Positions 1 through 6,843 are shown, numbered from the stretch's first letter. The stretch is 6,900 nt of DNA from Nitrospina sp. (GCA_018647025.1 JABGTQ010000331.1:1-6900), one strand, 5' to 3'. A program made the numbers and translations. Notes: a model not told the origin generated them from the sequence alone.

Positions 1-22
1 ATTACTGTGTTTTAATCTAAAC

Positions 23-32
23 TGACATGTCA
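23..32. promoter_or_regulatory. Perfect 10-bp palindrome upstream of holB
   Basis: TGACATGTCA reads identically on both strands and ends 18 bases before the holB start. Immediately downstream lies TAAAAT (33-38), one mismatch from a sigma-70 type -10 box, but no convincing -35 box stands at the right distance. The half site ATGTCAT recurs at 51-57, where it forms the first codons of holB. An operator role is only an inference; a palindrome this short can arise by chance. Stops occur in all three + frames by position 25, so any upstream gene ends in or before this stretch. Confidence 0.2.
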
Positions 33-50
33 TAAAATAAAAAAATCAAT

Positions 51-1070
51 ATGTCATTTGAAAATATTTTAGGTCAGGATCGCCCCAAACAAACGCTTAA
101 TAAAGCTCTGAGAAGCGGTAGAATTCCCAACGCATATCTTTTTCACGGCCAGAAAAGCGTAGGAAAGAAATTCACTGCTATTGAGGTCGGCAAAGCTTTA
201 AACTGCAAAACACTTGGCCCAGTGAATAGTTGTGACAAGTGTGCATCCTGTATAAAAATTGAAAAGCGTATCCACCCAGATTTATTTATAATTGAACCTA
301 AAAAAAGCTCGCCCACTTCGAGGGAAGCCATCCTAAAAATAGACGAGGTCCGTGAACTGCAAAAAAAACTGCTTTACCTCCCTTACGAAGGAAAAACTAA
401 AGTGGCTATTATTAATAACGCGGAGTGCATGAATCCTCAAGCAGCCAACTCGTTTTTAAAAACCCTTGAAGAACCACCCTCTAAAACTCTTATTATTCTT
501 ATTGCATCAAACCTCTATCAATTGTTACCGACTGTTGTCTCACGTTGTCAGGGAATAAGATTTCACCCTTTACCCACCCAAGCTATAAAAACAATCATTC
601 GTAATCATTTAGAAAGTGAAGGTAGCGAAACTCAACCAGAAGAAATTGAACTTCGGTCGCGACGTTCTATGGGACAAGTTGTCTGCGCTCTCGGAACAGA
701 CCTATTAGAGATTTTAAACGAAAGAGAGGAGTTGATTCAACTGGTAAGTCTAGTTTCATTTAAACGAATGGATCAAGTCTTTCTGTGGACTAAAGCCAAG
801 TCAAAGCAAACAGAACACATACAATTGATTCTCGACGAGTTAACGCGTATCTTACGAGATACAGTTTTAATTAAGATAGATCCAGAAACCAGTGCCGTTT
901 TCAACACAGACTTAACTAAACAGCTGAAAAAATTATCTCTGCAAAAATCAACACCAGCACTTCTTAAAATGTTTGAAACGGTCCAAGTCACCAAGGTTGC
1001 CATAAAGTTGAATGCTAACTCCCAACTTGCTCTAGAAAACATGCTAATCAGCTTTTGCGAAGCTGCTTAA
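51..1070 (+). CDS. holB: DNA polymerase III subunit delta' (clamp loader)
   Basis: This is the delta' subunit of the replicative clamp loader, which with gamma/tau and delta opens the sliding clamp and places it on primed DNA in the cytoplasm. The 339 residues match the usual length of about 330. The N-terminus has the family pattern 'ILGQ...L..AL..GRIPNAYLFHG'. A P-loop lies at residues 33-40 (GQKSVGKK), with Lys in place of the usual Ser/Thr after GK, as is common in delta' proteins that do not hydrolyse ATP. A zinc-binding Cys group follows (C52, C61, C64, C67), then 'NNAECMNPQAANSFLKTLEEPP' type sequence at about 122-143, and the SRC arginine-finger motif at 164-166. The C-terminal collar part (about 200-339) is divergent. 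The gene ends in tandem stops TAATAA and lies 18 bases before ricT, so the two are probably cotranscribed. The ATG at 51 places the conserved N-terminus correctly, but no Shine-Dalgarno sequence precedes it. Confidence 0.93.
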   Translation: MSFENILGQDRPKQTLNKALRSGRIPNAYLFHGQKSVGKKFTAIEVGKALNCKTLGPVNSCDKCASCIKIEKRIHPDLFIIEPKKSSPTSREAILKIDEVRELQKKLLYLPYEGKTKVAIINNAECMNPQAANSFLKTLEEPPSKTLIILIASNLYQLLPTVVSRCQGIRFHPLPTQAIKTIIRNHLESEGSETQPEEIELRSRRSMGQVVCALGTDLLEILNEREELIQLVSLVSFKRMDQVFLWTKAKSKQTEHIQLILDELTRILRDTVLIKIDPETSAVFNTDLTKQLKKLSLQKSTPALLKMFETVQVTKVAIKLNANSQLALENMLISFCEAA

Positions 1071-1088
1071 TAAACAGAAAAACCTAGA

Positions 1089-1934
1089 ATGATTGACTCA
1101 ATGAAAGAAGACTTAACTCTTCCGAAAAAACATTCAAAAAAAACCAAGTTCCTTATCGGGGTAAGGATTGAAAACTTTTCCAAGTCAATACTTCATGACC
1201 CAGGAAAACAAAATTTTCGAGTAGGGACACAAGTAATAGTAGAAAGTAACAATGGTGTGCAAATGGGCATTATTGCCTCTAACAAAATTCCAAATATAAT
1301 AACAGCTCAGGAAAAAGTCCCTAAAATCCTTAGAGTATTAAACGCAAATGATCTACAGGCGCAAAAAAGGCAGAAGCAAACAGAGCAATCTGCCAAGGAA
1401 CTATGCCAGCAATTAATTAATAAATTTAACATAAAGATGGATTTGAGCTGGGTGAATCACTACCCAAAAGAGAAAAAAATAGTCTTCTTCTTTACTGCTG
1501 AAGGAAGAGTCGACTTTCGGCAACTCATCAAGGAGCTTGTTTTAAAATTGAAACAACGAATTGAAATGAGACAAATGGGCATAAGAGATACTGCAAGTGA
1601 AATAGGAGGTTACGGCGTCTGCGGTGAGACGCTATGTTGTTCAACTTTCCTTAAAGAATTTACTCCGGTAACAATTCGAATGGCTAAAGACCAAGGACTT
1701 GCCCTCAATCCAAGTAAAATTTCAGGAGCATGTGGACGACTCATGTGTTGCCTTCAATATGAACACCAAACCTACAAGGAACTCTCACAAACCATGCCAA
1801 AGTCAGAGAGCATCATTCAAACTCCAGAAGGTAAAGGCAAGGTGATTCAAAACAATATTATTCAGCAAACAGTAGTTGTTAGACTTGAAGATGAAAGCAT
1901 TATTACTTTTTCAATAGAAGAGCTTTCCCCGTGA
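1089..1934 (+). CDS. ricT: PSP1-domain Fe-S protein, RicT (YaaT) family
   Basis: This is a member of the PSP1/RicT family. In Bacillus subtilis RicT acts with RicA and RicF as an Fe-S-carrying complex that directs RNase Y-dependent mRNA processing and affects sporulation, competence and biofilm formation. The family signature is clear: 'FRVGTQVIVESNNGVQMG' at about 43-60, 'FFFTAEGRVDFRQL' at 133-146, 'RIEMRQMGIRDTA' at 157-169, and two Cys clusters, C178/C183/C184 and C215/C220/C221, the expected cluster ligands. The length of 281 is typical. The N-terminal 20 residues are Lys-rich and poorly conserved, so the ATG at 1101 (Met5) is an alternative start; neither start has a Shine-Dalgarno sequence. 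Position directly after holB is the same as in Bacillus, which supports the call. No ricA or ricF homologue is present here, so the Bacillus role may not transfer unchanged. Confidence 0.88.
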   Translation: MIDSMKEDLTLPKKHSKKTKFLIGVRIENFSKSILHDPGKQNFRVGTQVIVESNNGVQMGIIASNKIPNIITAQEKVPKILRVLNANDLQAQKRQKQTEQSAKELCQQLINKFNIKMDLSWVNHYPKEKKIVFFFTAEGRVDFRQLIKELVLKLKQRIEMRQMGIRDTASEIGGYGVCGETLCCSTFLKEFTPVTIRMAKDQGLALNPSKISGACGRLMCCLQYEHQTYKELSQTMPKSESIIQTPEGKGKVIQNNIIQQTVVVRLEDESIITFSIEELSP

Positions 1935-2073
1935 TAAAACAACATTGAAATTCACAAACTATTTAACTTGTCAAAAAATCAAAAAAAAATTTACTAAAGC
2001 CACTAATAACTAGATTAAGACCATCTAAAAAACTTTCGCCTAAAAATCATACACGACAACCAGCTTCTCGAAC
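1935..2073 (+). other. A-tract-rich gap between ricT and metG
   Basis: These 139 bases hold no gene that can be supported. They contain A-tracts at 1973-1978, 1981-1989 and 2027-2032, which could bend the DNA or act like an UP element. TTGTCA at 1968-1973 followed after 18 bases by TACTAA (1992-1997) is a weak candidate promoter for metG. No GC-rich hairpin with a T-run was found, so a terminator after ricT is not supported, and no T-box-like leader structure before metG was recognised. The gap may mark a second transcription unit, but read-through from ricT is equally compatible. Confidence 0.3.
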
Positions 2074-4026
2074 GTGAAAATACCTAAAAAAAAATTTTAC
2101 ATAACGACTCCCATTTACTATGTGAACGATGTACCACATATTGGACATGCTTACACAACAATTGCCGCTGATGTAACCGCCCGTTATAAAAGGTTGAACA
2201 ACTACAAGGTCTTTTTTCTCACTGGCACTGATGAGCATGGACAAAAAGTCCTTCAAGCAGCACGGGAGCTTGGAATAGAACCACAAGACCACGTTGACAA
2301 ACTTCATAATCGATTCAAAGAACTTTGGGCTCGACTCAACATCTCTAATGATGATTTCATTCGCACTACTGAGAAGCGGCACCAAACTCTTGTAACTCAC
2401 ATTCTACAAAAACTCTATGATCGTAAAGAAATTTATAAAGATAGCTATGAAGGCTGGTATTGCACACCAGATGAAAGGTTCTGGACAGAAAAAGATCTCG
2501 TAAATGGTAATTGCCCTGATTGCAACCGCAAGGTAGAAAAGATTCAGGAACATAATTATTTTTTCAAGATGGGTCAACATCAAGACTGGCTTAAAAAATA
2601 TATCAAATCAAATAATAAGTTTATACAGCCTGCATCACGACGCAATGAAGTTCTTGGTTTTCTCGAAAAACCCCTTAGCGATCTATGCATCTCAAGACCT
2701 AAGGAAAGGCTTCCCTGGGGAATTCCTCTCCCGTTTGATGAAAGCTATGTTACTTATGTCTGGTTTGATGCCCTCATCAATTATATTTCAGTACATGGCA
2801 CGTTGGAGAAAATAGAATCTAGTGGCTTCTGGCCGGTTAATCACCACTTGCTAGGAAAAGATATCCTCACAACACACGCTGTTTACTGGTCGACCATACT
2901 CAAGGCAATTGGGCTCGACCCTCCCCTCAATCTTTTTGCGCATGGTTGGTGGACAATAAATGGCCAAAAAATGTCTAAATCTGTTGGCAATACAGTAGAA
3001 CCAAATATACTCGTGGATCAGTTTGGCGTTGATGCCATCCGTTATTTTCTTCTTCGCGAAGTACCCTTTGGGTTGGATGGTGATTTTTCGCACAAAGCAT
3101 TGATTGGCCGTATAAATAGTGATTTAGCTAATAACCTTGGGAACCTTCTTAACAGAACAATGAGTATGATCAAACGCTACCATGATCAAATTATACCGGA
3201 ACCAAACTCACGTGCTGAAGATGCCGATCTTAAAAATGAATTTAAACTGGGAATTGAAACTGTGCAAAAACTATATGGCGATTTGGCTTACCATAAAATT
3301 CTTGAGCGTATATGGCTTTTAGTAGACACAACAAATAAATACATCGACACGAATAGCCCTTGGAACCTTATAAAGTCAGAAAGCGGCAAACAAAGGCTCG
3401 CAACTGTAATGTACAATACAGCAGAGTGTATTCGCTCGATTTCCATCCTTATCTATCCCTTCATGCCAAAAAGTGCAGAAACGATAATGGAGCAACTAGG
3501 CATTGAAACATCGATAGAAGAGCAAGGAATGGAATCTCTCAAGACCTGGGGATGGATTAAATCAGGGAGGAATATCCAACCGGGTTTACAATTATTTCCT
3601 CGAATAGAAGACAAAGATGTAGAAAAAATTCTTAAATCAGTTGAATCGCTTAACAATAAGGATCAAAAGCCACCTATGCTGATAGAAACAGAAGGAATAT
3701 GTGATCAAATACTCATAGATGAATTTATGAAAGTTGATCTACGTACAGGAAAAATAATTGAGGCTGAAAAGATAAAAAAATCAAAAAAACTTCTCAAACT
3801 AAAGGTAGATATTGGGACCGAAATACGACAAGTTGTTGCAGGGATAGCAGAGTGTTACGAACCAGATCAATTGATTAATCGAACAGTCATCTTAGTTGCT
3901 AATCTAAAACCAGTAAAATTAATGGGGATAGAGTCGCAAGGGATGCTACTCGCAGCTAATAACAATGGCCAAATCGTACTAGCAGGGTTCGATCCAATAC
4001 CAAATCAAGGAATTAGAGTACGGTGA
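2074..4026 (+). CDS. metG: Methionyl-tRNA synthetase with fused tRNA-binding domain
   Basis: This cytoplasmic class I enzyme joins methionine to tRNA(Met) using ATP. The Rossmann catalytic domain starts almost at once ('FYITTPIYYVNDVPHIGHAYT', HIGH box at 22-25) and ends with KMSKS at 299-303. The connective zinc knuckle at 129-150 has C130, C147 and C150, but Asp133 stands where a second Cys of a C-x2-C pair is often found. A helical anticodon-binding domain covers about 340-500 (including 'NKYIDTNSPWNL'). A linker of about 40 residues leads to a C-terminal EMAP/Trbp111-type tRNA-binding domain at about 548-650 ('FMKVDLRTGKI', 'QVVAGIAE', 'SQGMLLAA'). The length of 650 is normal for this fused form. 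The GTG at 2074 is the only sensible start: an in-frame TAA lies at 2041, with no ATG between it and the conserved N-terminus. Codons 5-7 are an uninterrupted A9 run. The stop overlaps the next gene as GTGA. Confidence 0.97.
   Translation: MKIPKKKFYITTPIYYVNDVPHIGHAYTTIAADVTARYKRLNNYKVFFLTGTDEHGQKVLQAARELGIEPQDHVDKLHNRFKELWARLNISNDDFIRTTEKRHQTLVTHILQKLYDRKEIYKDSYEGWYCTPDERFWTEKDLVNGNCPDCNRKVEKIQEHNYFFKMGQHQDWLKKYIKSNNKFIQPASRRNEVLGFLEKPLSDLCISRPKERLPWGIPLPFDESYVTYVWFDALINYISVHGTLEKIESSGFWPVNHHLLGKDILTTHAVYWSTILKAIGLDPPLNLFAHGWWTINGQKMSKSVGNTVEPNILVDQFGVDAIRYFLLREVPFGLDGDFSHKALIGRINSDLANNLGNLLNRTMSMIKRYHDQIIPEPNSRAEDADLKNEFKLGIETVQKLYGDLAYHKILERIWLLVDTTNKYIDTNSPWNLIKSESGKQRLATVMYNTAECIRSISILIYPFMPKSAETIMEQLGIETSIEEQGMESLKTWGWIKSGRNIQPGLQLFPRIEDKDVEKILKSVESLNNKDQKPPMLIETEGICDQILIDEFMKVDLRTGKIIEAEKIKKSKKLLKLKVDIGTEIRQVVAGIAECYEPDQLINRTVILVANLKPVKLMGIESQGMLLAANNNGQIVLAGFDPIPNQGIRVR
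4007..4011 (+). promoter_or_regulatory. Weak ribosome binding site for the TatD-radical SAM gene
   Basis: AAGGA lies within the metG coding end, 11 bases before the GTG start at 4023. It is the only recognisable Shine-Dalgarno-like stretch near a start in this window, and the spacing is long. With the 4-base GTGA stop/start overlap, translational coupling to metG is the more likely means of initiation. Confidence 0.35.
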
Positions 4027-5414
4027 TTATAGACACACATGCACACATAGATATGGATGCCTTTGATGATGACCGCTCTGAGGTTATTCAAAATGCTAAA
4101 AACAATGGCGTTGATTACATTCTCAATGTTGGATGCGATATCGAAAGTAGTTTGCGTTCAATAGAACTTGCTGAGCGTTATGACTTCATATACGCAACAG
4201 CAGGAATACACCCACATGATGTAAAAAAAATAGATGATCAAACCTACAGTCAACTCAAGCAACTTCTCTCTCACCCCAAAATGATCGCCCTTGGTGAAAT
4301 TGGCCTCGATTTTTACAAAAACTATTCCCCTCCCGACCAACAGAAAGAACATCTCCGTAAACAAATAGAACTTTCACGTCAACTGCAAAAACCAATTATT
4401 ATTCACTGTCGCGATGCTAACGAAGAGATGACCTCTATTTTATCTGATTATTTTCCCAAGGACCCTTCCGCCCGATCAGGGATTTTTCATTGTTTTTCAG
4501 GAGACCAAGAACTGGCAGATCGTGCGCTTGAGATGGGTTTTTATATCTCATTTTCCGGGTCAGTTACTTTTAAAAAATCTGATGAACTACGGGCGATTGC
4601 CAAGACTATCCCCGCAGACAGATTATTTGTTGAAACCGACTGCCCATTTCTTACCCCTACACCGAATCGTGGCAAGAGAAACGAGCCCTCTTTTGTCATA
4701 CACACTGCAAAATTAATTGCTGATGTTCGTGGTCTAAACATTAATGATATTCAGCGTAGCACCTCGCTTAATTTCTTTGAGTTATTTGGAATCGGCAAAG
4801 AAGCTAAAACAGGAACTGTCTCATACCAGATACGTAACTCGTTATATCTAAATCTAACAACACGATGCACCGCCGATTGCTCATTTTGCACTCGACTGAC
4901 CCGACCGGTAGTACAAGGCTACAACCTAAAACTCGACCGCGAGCCGACTACCGAGGAAGTGTGGCACTCTATCGATGACTGCAAAAAATATGATGAGATA
5001 GTTTTTTGTGGATATGGCGAACCCACTTTGAGGCTAGATACCATTAAAGAAGTCTCCAAAAAAATTAAAGAAGCAGGAGGAAAAGTTCGCTTAAACACTA
5101 ATGGACACGGTAATGTTATTAACAAGCGGAATATACTTCCTGAACTCAAAGGATTAGTTGACTCAATATCTATTAGTCTTAACGCAGATACGGCAGAAGC
5201 GTATGATCGAATCGTCCGCCCTCTTCCTGGCCTACGTAATGAAATATATGATAAAGTTAAGGAGTTTATTGAAGAGGCTAAGAAGTATATTCCAGAGGTA
5301 CAAGCAACTATAGTGACCCACCAAGAAGGAGTCGATGAAGAAAAGTGTGAAGAGATATCTAAAAATGATTTTGATGTCAAATATAGACCAAGGAGATATA
5401 ATATAACAGGATAG
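4023..5414 (+). CDS. TatD-family hydrolase fused to a radical SAM enzyme
   Basis: This is one 463-residue reading frame with two complete enzymes. Residues 1 to about 257 are a TatD-type metal-dependent hydrolase (TIM barrel). Its ligands are present: H6 and H8 (DTHAHID), E92 (GEIGLDFY), H128 (IIIHCRDA), H156 (IFHCFSG) and D206 (ETDCPFL), followed by 'PNRG' at 214-217. TatD proteins are reported as DNases/3'-exonucleases. After a linker of about 10 residues, residues 268-463 are a short radical SAM domain: CxxxCxxC at C282/C286/C289 for the [4Fe-4S] cluster, 'FCGYGEPT' at 328-335 for SAM binding, 'LNTNGHG' at 357-363, and 'SISLNADTAEAYDRI' at 383-397. No SPASM or other auxiliary-cluster domain follows. 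The pattern, including 'REPTTEEV' and a C-terminal 'YRPRRYN', fits the TatD-linked radical SAM family, which occurs both fused to and beside TatD; its reaction is, to my knowledge, not established. The GTG start overlaps the metG stop and puts the first metal motif at residue 6. A sequencing frameshift joining two genes is unlikely because the join region resembles the N-terminus of the stand-alone form. Confidence 0.9.
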   Translation: MIIDTHAHIDMDAFDDDRSEVIQNAKNNGVDYILNVGCDIESSLRSIELAERYDFIYATAGIHPHDVKKIDDQTYSQLKQLLSHPKMIALGEIGLDFYKNYSPPDQQKEHLRKQIELSRQLQKPIIIHCRDANEEMTSILSDYFPKDPSARSGIFHCFSGDQELADRALEMGFYISFSGSVTFKKSDELRAIAKTIPADRLFVETDCPFLTPTPNRGKRNEPSFVIHTAKLIADVRGLNINDIQRSTSLNFFELFGIGKEAKTGTVSYQIRNSLYLNLTTRCTADCSFCTRLTRPVVQGYNLKLDREPTTEEVWHSIDDCKKYDEIVFCGYGEPTLRLDTIKEVSKKIKEAGGKVRLNTNGHGNVINKRNILPELKGLVDSISISLNADTAEAYDRIVRPLPGLRNEIYDKVKEFIEEAKKYIPEVQATIVTHQEGVDEEKCEEISKNDFDVKYRPRRYNITG

Positions 5415-5509
5415 TTCGTCTTAGGAATAGTCAAACTCAGCAAGTGGTAACATCAGACAATAGCAAAGAATTAATTTAAAATTTTTACCAATATTTTTTC
5501 TTTATATAT

Positions 5510-5899
5510 ATGAATTGGATTTCAACAGGGGCAATCTTTAGCGGGTTTAGTGTGTTACTCGGTGCAATGGGAGCTCATAGCCTAAAAAATATTCTAACTG
5601 AAAAAAATCTTAGCGCATTTCAAACAGCCAATGAGTATATGGGTTACCATGGGCTAGCCCTGATATTTGTAGGGATTGTTTCTTTGCAATTTAAAGATAA
5701 TGGTGCAAAAGCACTTAAGAAAGTTGGTATTCTTTTTACTGCTGGAATATTTATGTTCTCGGGTAGTATTTACATCCTTATTTCTGATGGACCTCGCTTC
5801 TTTGGTCCAGTAACTCCTTTAGGTGGGCTTTGTTTTATATTGGGCTGGTTTATCTTTGCTGGAGTTACTATTAAATTTTTTAAAAATACCCCTTCTTAG
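5510..5899 (+). CDS. DUF423 (YgdD/TMEM256-like) inner membrane protein
   Basis: This small membrane protein of 129 residues is typical in length for DUF423, a widespread family without an established function. The family motifs are clear: 'LLGAMGAHSL' at 16-25, 'YHGLAL' at 46-51, 'FSGSIYIL' at 83-90 and 'GPVTPLGGLCFILGW' at 99-113. Four hydrophobic segments are seen at about 4-22, 47-60, 72-91 and 102-123, consistent with a four-helix bundle. His23 and His47 are the family's recurring histidines. The gene lies 95 bases after the TatD-radical SAM gene, with no evident terminator between, so it may have its own promoter or be read through. The ATG at 5510 is preceded only by T/A-rich sequence (TTTATATAT) without a Shine-Dalgarno stretch. 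It faces the - strand gene downstream. Confidence 0.9.
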   Translation: MNWISTGAIFSGFSVLLGAMGAHSLKNILTEKNLSAFQTANEYMGYHGLALIFVGIVSLQFKDNGAKALKKVGILFTAGIFMFSGSIYILISDGPRFFGPVTPLGGLCFILGWFIFAGVTIKFFKNTPS

Positions 5900-5981
5900 A
5901 TATTCCCTCAAAAGCTAATTCTCAAACTTCTACAAAATGGATCTTTGCTAGTCGAGACCTAAAAAACTCTCTTAGAATTCT

Positions 5982-6800
5982 TCATCTTCTGGAAAGAGTT
6001 GAGTTGTTTCTTGTTTTAAAATAAGACCGTAAAAAAATAGCTCCTATCAAAAAAAAGATTGCACCCAGTGCTGGAATTATAGCCGTTCGTTCTTGAATAG
6101 ATCGAAAATCAACTTCGCCGCTAATATCTCCAGTATAATGATTCAACATTTCGCCATATTCCACCAAAAGGTGAACAGGATATATAATAGCAGGGCTTCC
6201 GTTCTTACGTTTAACAACTACCTTTATGTTTTTCTCTTGACCACCACGAATCGTGGTCCCCATCATTTGCGCCAACTTGTCTGTCACAAGTCCGGGAGGT
6301 AATACGAGCATTAATCTAATATTCTTAAATGAATTAGAATTATTTTTCAGAAAAATATCCAACAATGACTCATCATCATTTAAGGTCGTAATGATTTTTC
6401 CTTCAATCGCAGACTCCACCTGCTCACGAAAGTAAAATGAGTCCGTATGAATATGCGTATAAGGTTGATTATGCAGATCTGTTTTATATTGGGTCATGAT
6501 AACAAGAGGGTATCGCCCAGCCCTTAAGACTGAAGGATGATCGTCATTTTCAAGCAAAACCTTTTGCCCTGGCTCAAGCTGGACGACCTTAGACATCATA
6601 GCCATAGTGTGATGGAAGTGTACCATTGGTTGAACTCCATAAAGAGCCCTCTGACCATTATTTTTTAAAGTTAAATAAATTCGAACCTTGCCTTCTTCTG
6701 TAACCAAAGTATTAGTGGTAACAGCAAGATGTTGACTATCCGCCAAAGCCAAAGGGATAAAGTTAAACATAAATAACCAAAAAAAAGCCGCCATTTTCAT
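5982..6800 (-). CDS. Secreted, C-terminally anchored protein of unknown function
   Basis: I do not recognise a named family. The open frame runs up to 6878, but the ATG at 6800 is the better start because it gives a normal signal peptide: a Lys at residue 2, a hydrophobic core to about residue 19, and a likely signal peptidase site after ALA (18-20). The further 26 residues of the longer form are polar and would bury that signal. The predicted product of 272 residues has two beta-rich stretches that look Ig-like. The first (about 24-125) has 'IYLTLKNNGQ' and 'EPGQKV.L' and carries His61, His63, His64, Met66, Met68, Met69, His110, His116 and His118. The second (about 130-232) has 'LLDIFLKNNS' and 'LVLPPGLV'. 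One membrane helix at about 239-257 and a basic tail (ending SRR) follow, so the body should lie outside the cytoplasmic membrane. It is convergent with the DUF423 gene. Coding status is supported by length and the coherent signal and anchor; function is unknown. Confidence 0.75.
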   Translation of the reverse strand: MKMAAFFWLFMFNFIPLALADSQHLAVTTNTLVTEEGKVRIYLTLKNNGQRALYGVQPMVHFHHTMAMMSKVVQLEPGQKVLLENDDHPSVLRAGRYPLVIMTQYKTDLHNQPYTHIHTDSFYFREQVESAIEGKIITTLNDDESLLDIFLKNNSNSFKNIRLMLVLPPGLVTDKLAQMMGTTIRGGQEKNIKVVVKRKNGSPAIIYPVHLLVEYGEMLNHYTGDISGEVDFRSIQERTAIIPALGAIFFLIGAIFLRSYFKTRNNSTLSRR

Positions 6801-6843
6801 ATCATCAGCACCAATGAAAAGTAATCTAGAATTATTGTTACGC

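Noticed and set aside
1968..1997. Candidate metG promoter TTGTCA-18-TACTAA
   Set aside because: The -10 part matches the consensus poorly and such pairs are frequent in AT-rich DNA, so it is mentioned only within the gap description.
2047..2400. A 117-codon open frame on the - strand over the metG start
   Set aside because: It lies opposite the conserved N-terminal catalytic part of MetRS and shows no domain, signal or ribosome binding site.
4790..4830. Frameshift or assembly join creating an artificial TatD-radical SAM fusion
   Set aside because: The frame is continuous with no homopolymer at the join, both domains are complete, and fusions of this kind are known for the TatD-linked radical SAM family.
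4919..5443. A 174-codon open frame on the - strand opposite the radical SAM domain
   Set aside because: It is antisense to a domain with clear catalytic motifs, its Ser-rich translation shows no recognisable domain, and such frames are common shadows of real genes.
5415..5509. Promoter or small gene in the gap before the DUF423 gene
   Set aside because: The stretch is AT-rich with a TATATAT next to the start, but no -35/-10 pair at suitable spacing and no supported reading frame; TATATAT abuts the ATG too closely to be its own -10 box.
5965..6000. Possible terminator between the convergent genes, with AACTCT (5965-5970) pairing to AGAGTT (5995-6000)
   Set aside because: The stem is only 6 pairs around a loop of 24 bases, extends into the - strand coding end and has no proper T-run; it is not a convincing intrinsic terminator.
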